From: CAYRGS01 sp964423875
GTDB taxonomy: Bacteria; UBA8248; JACPRG01; G963555815
NCBI GenBank assembly: GCA_964423875.1
Contig: CAYRGS010000003.1
Location: forward strand, 1 to 64,000
DNA length: 64,000 bases
Direction: 5' to 3'
Position numbers and translations under genes: made by a program. A model generated the notes under the pieces. The model saw only the letters and a list, made by a program, of their open reading frames with translations. It was not told the origin of the DNA and ran no database searches. Shown here piece by piece: positions 63,403-64,000 of this stretch. The stretch's first letter is position 1. Each line of letters opens with the position of its first letter.

Positions 63403-64000
63403 ATGGCCAACGCGGCTGCAACCGTCGGAGGAGAAGGCTTCGGCGCAACGAAACGGCGCGACACCTGGTGGTTGGAACCCCTGGTGACCGGCTTGGGCCT
63501 CGGGCTTTTCGGCGTGTACGCCACCTGGGCGGCTTTTCAGGGGGAGAATTTCTACGCCGCGCCTTACCTGTCCCCCTTTTACTCCCCGCTGATTCTGGTG
63601 GATTGGTGGCCCTTTTCTCCCGCCATTCTGATTTTGTGGGCGCCGCTGGGGTTCCGGGGGACCTGCTACTACTACCGCAAGGCCTACTACCGGGCCTATT
63701 TCCAGGACCCCCCCGCGTGCGCGGTGGAAGAGCGCAAGGGCCGGTACTATGTGGGCGAACGGGCCTTTCCTTTTGTTCTTCAGAACCTGCACCGCTACTT
63801 CTTTTACCTGGCCGTCGTGGTCGTGGCCTTTCTGTGGTACGACGTCTATGAAGCCTTCTTCTTCGCCGACGGCTTCGGGATGGGCCTGGGGACGCTGGTC
63901 CTGCTGGCCAACATCGTTCTACTCTCCGCCTACACCTTCTCCTGCCACAGCTTCCGGCACCTCATCGGCGGGAAGCTGGACTGCATGGCGTGCACGCACC
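63403..64000 (+). CDS. Succinate dehydrogenase membrane-subunit-like protein (partial)
   Basis: 199 residues to the window edge. Membrane helices with PYLSPFYSPLILVDWWPFSP, APLGFRGTCYYYRKAYYRAYF, FPFVLQNLHRYFFYLAVVVV and TFSCHSFRHLIGG. This arrangement, with His residues that may ligate heme, is the large membrane anchor seen beside sdhAB in Actinobacteria and Acidobacteria. AAGGAG upstream of ATG 63403. Downstream genes are presumably the flavoprotein and Fe-S subunits. Confidence 0.8.
   Translation, partial: MANAAATVGGEGFGATKRRDTWWLEPLVTGLGLGLFGVYATWAAFQGENFYAAPYLSPFYSPLILVDWWPFSPAILILWAPLGFRGTCYYYRKAYYRAYFQDPPACAVEERKGRYYVGERAFPFVLQNLHRYFFYLAVVVVAFLWYDVYEAFFFADGFGMGLGTLVLLANIVLLSAYTFSCHSFRHLIGGKLDCMACTH

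Overview
The window is a high-GC bacterial chromosome scaffold holding two 10-N assembly gaps (15626-15635 and 60403-60412), so it most likely comes from a metagenome-assembled or single-cell genome. The gene mix is a complete isc operon with IscR, HscBA and IscX, a Moco-type riboswitch before moaA, a DUF3090/SCO1664 pair known best from Actinobacteria, an actinobacterial/acidobacterial-style succinate dehydrogenase membrane subunit beside icd, mdh and two-subunit class I fumarase, a nonulosonate/LPS cluster, and a probable selenoprotein. This points to an uncultured, deep-branching Gram-negative lineage (Nitrospinota/Tectomicrobia/deltaproteobacteria-like). The taxonomic placement is inference only.

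Layout. 1-7.6 kb is degraded accessory DNA: a partial hydantoinase A gene, a GGDEF gene with two in-frame amber codons, a frameshifted MFS transporter, an intact NCS2 xanthine/uracil permease behind a long leader, and an amidohydrolase remnant. 7.6-13.9 kb holds a membrane phosphatase/sulfatase-fold enzyme, a DsbA-fold gene with an in-frame UGA at its active site (U-A-W-C, with a SECIS-like hairpin), an HtrA lipoprotein, a four-motif Fe-S ferredoxin, and a small-membrane-protein plus Mrr-like module. 14-23.4 kb has a FAH-family hydrolase, a broken Tat deaminase, riboswitch-moaA, and the isc operon (iscR-iscS-iscU-iscA-hscB-hscA-fdx-iscX) with an IscR-type operator at its promoter and a terminator at its end. 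23.4-32.4 kb contains a DEAD-box helicase with a structured leader, a radical SAM protein, a truncated GAF protein, a luciferase-like oxidoreductase, cytochrome c, an M24 peptidase, and the SCO1664/DUF3090 pair.

32.7-47.9 kb is one large minus-strand cell-surface glycan region. It has glycosyltransferases, asparagine synthetase, a Kdo-transferase-like protein, two CMP-nonulosonate synthetase paralogues, a NeuB-like protein, a MurJ/Wzx-like flippase, an ArnT/PMT-like transferase, a CDP-tyvelose-epimerase-like protein and an O-antigen ligase. Genes are joined by 1-17 nt overlaps, and two copies of a REP-like repeat lie in inverted orientation within it. 48-59 kb carries panB with a terminator-bearing leader, a tandem pair of periplasmic HtrA proteases, bifunctional PGI/PMI, a lepA that has lost its G4 motif by deletion, lepB, rsmA and pdxA. 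59.4-64 kb is a TCA-cycle operon (icd, mdh, fumarase alpha and beta, sdh).

The most notable observations are the candidate selenoprotein at 9917-10531, several structured leaders with intrinsic terminators (moaA, DEAD-box helicase, panB, icd), the sialate-type enzymes with replaced active-site residues, and the unusual number of decayed genes next to intact central metabolism.
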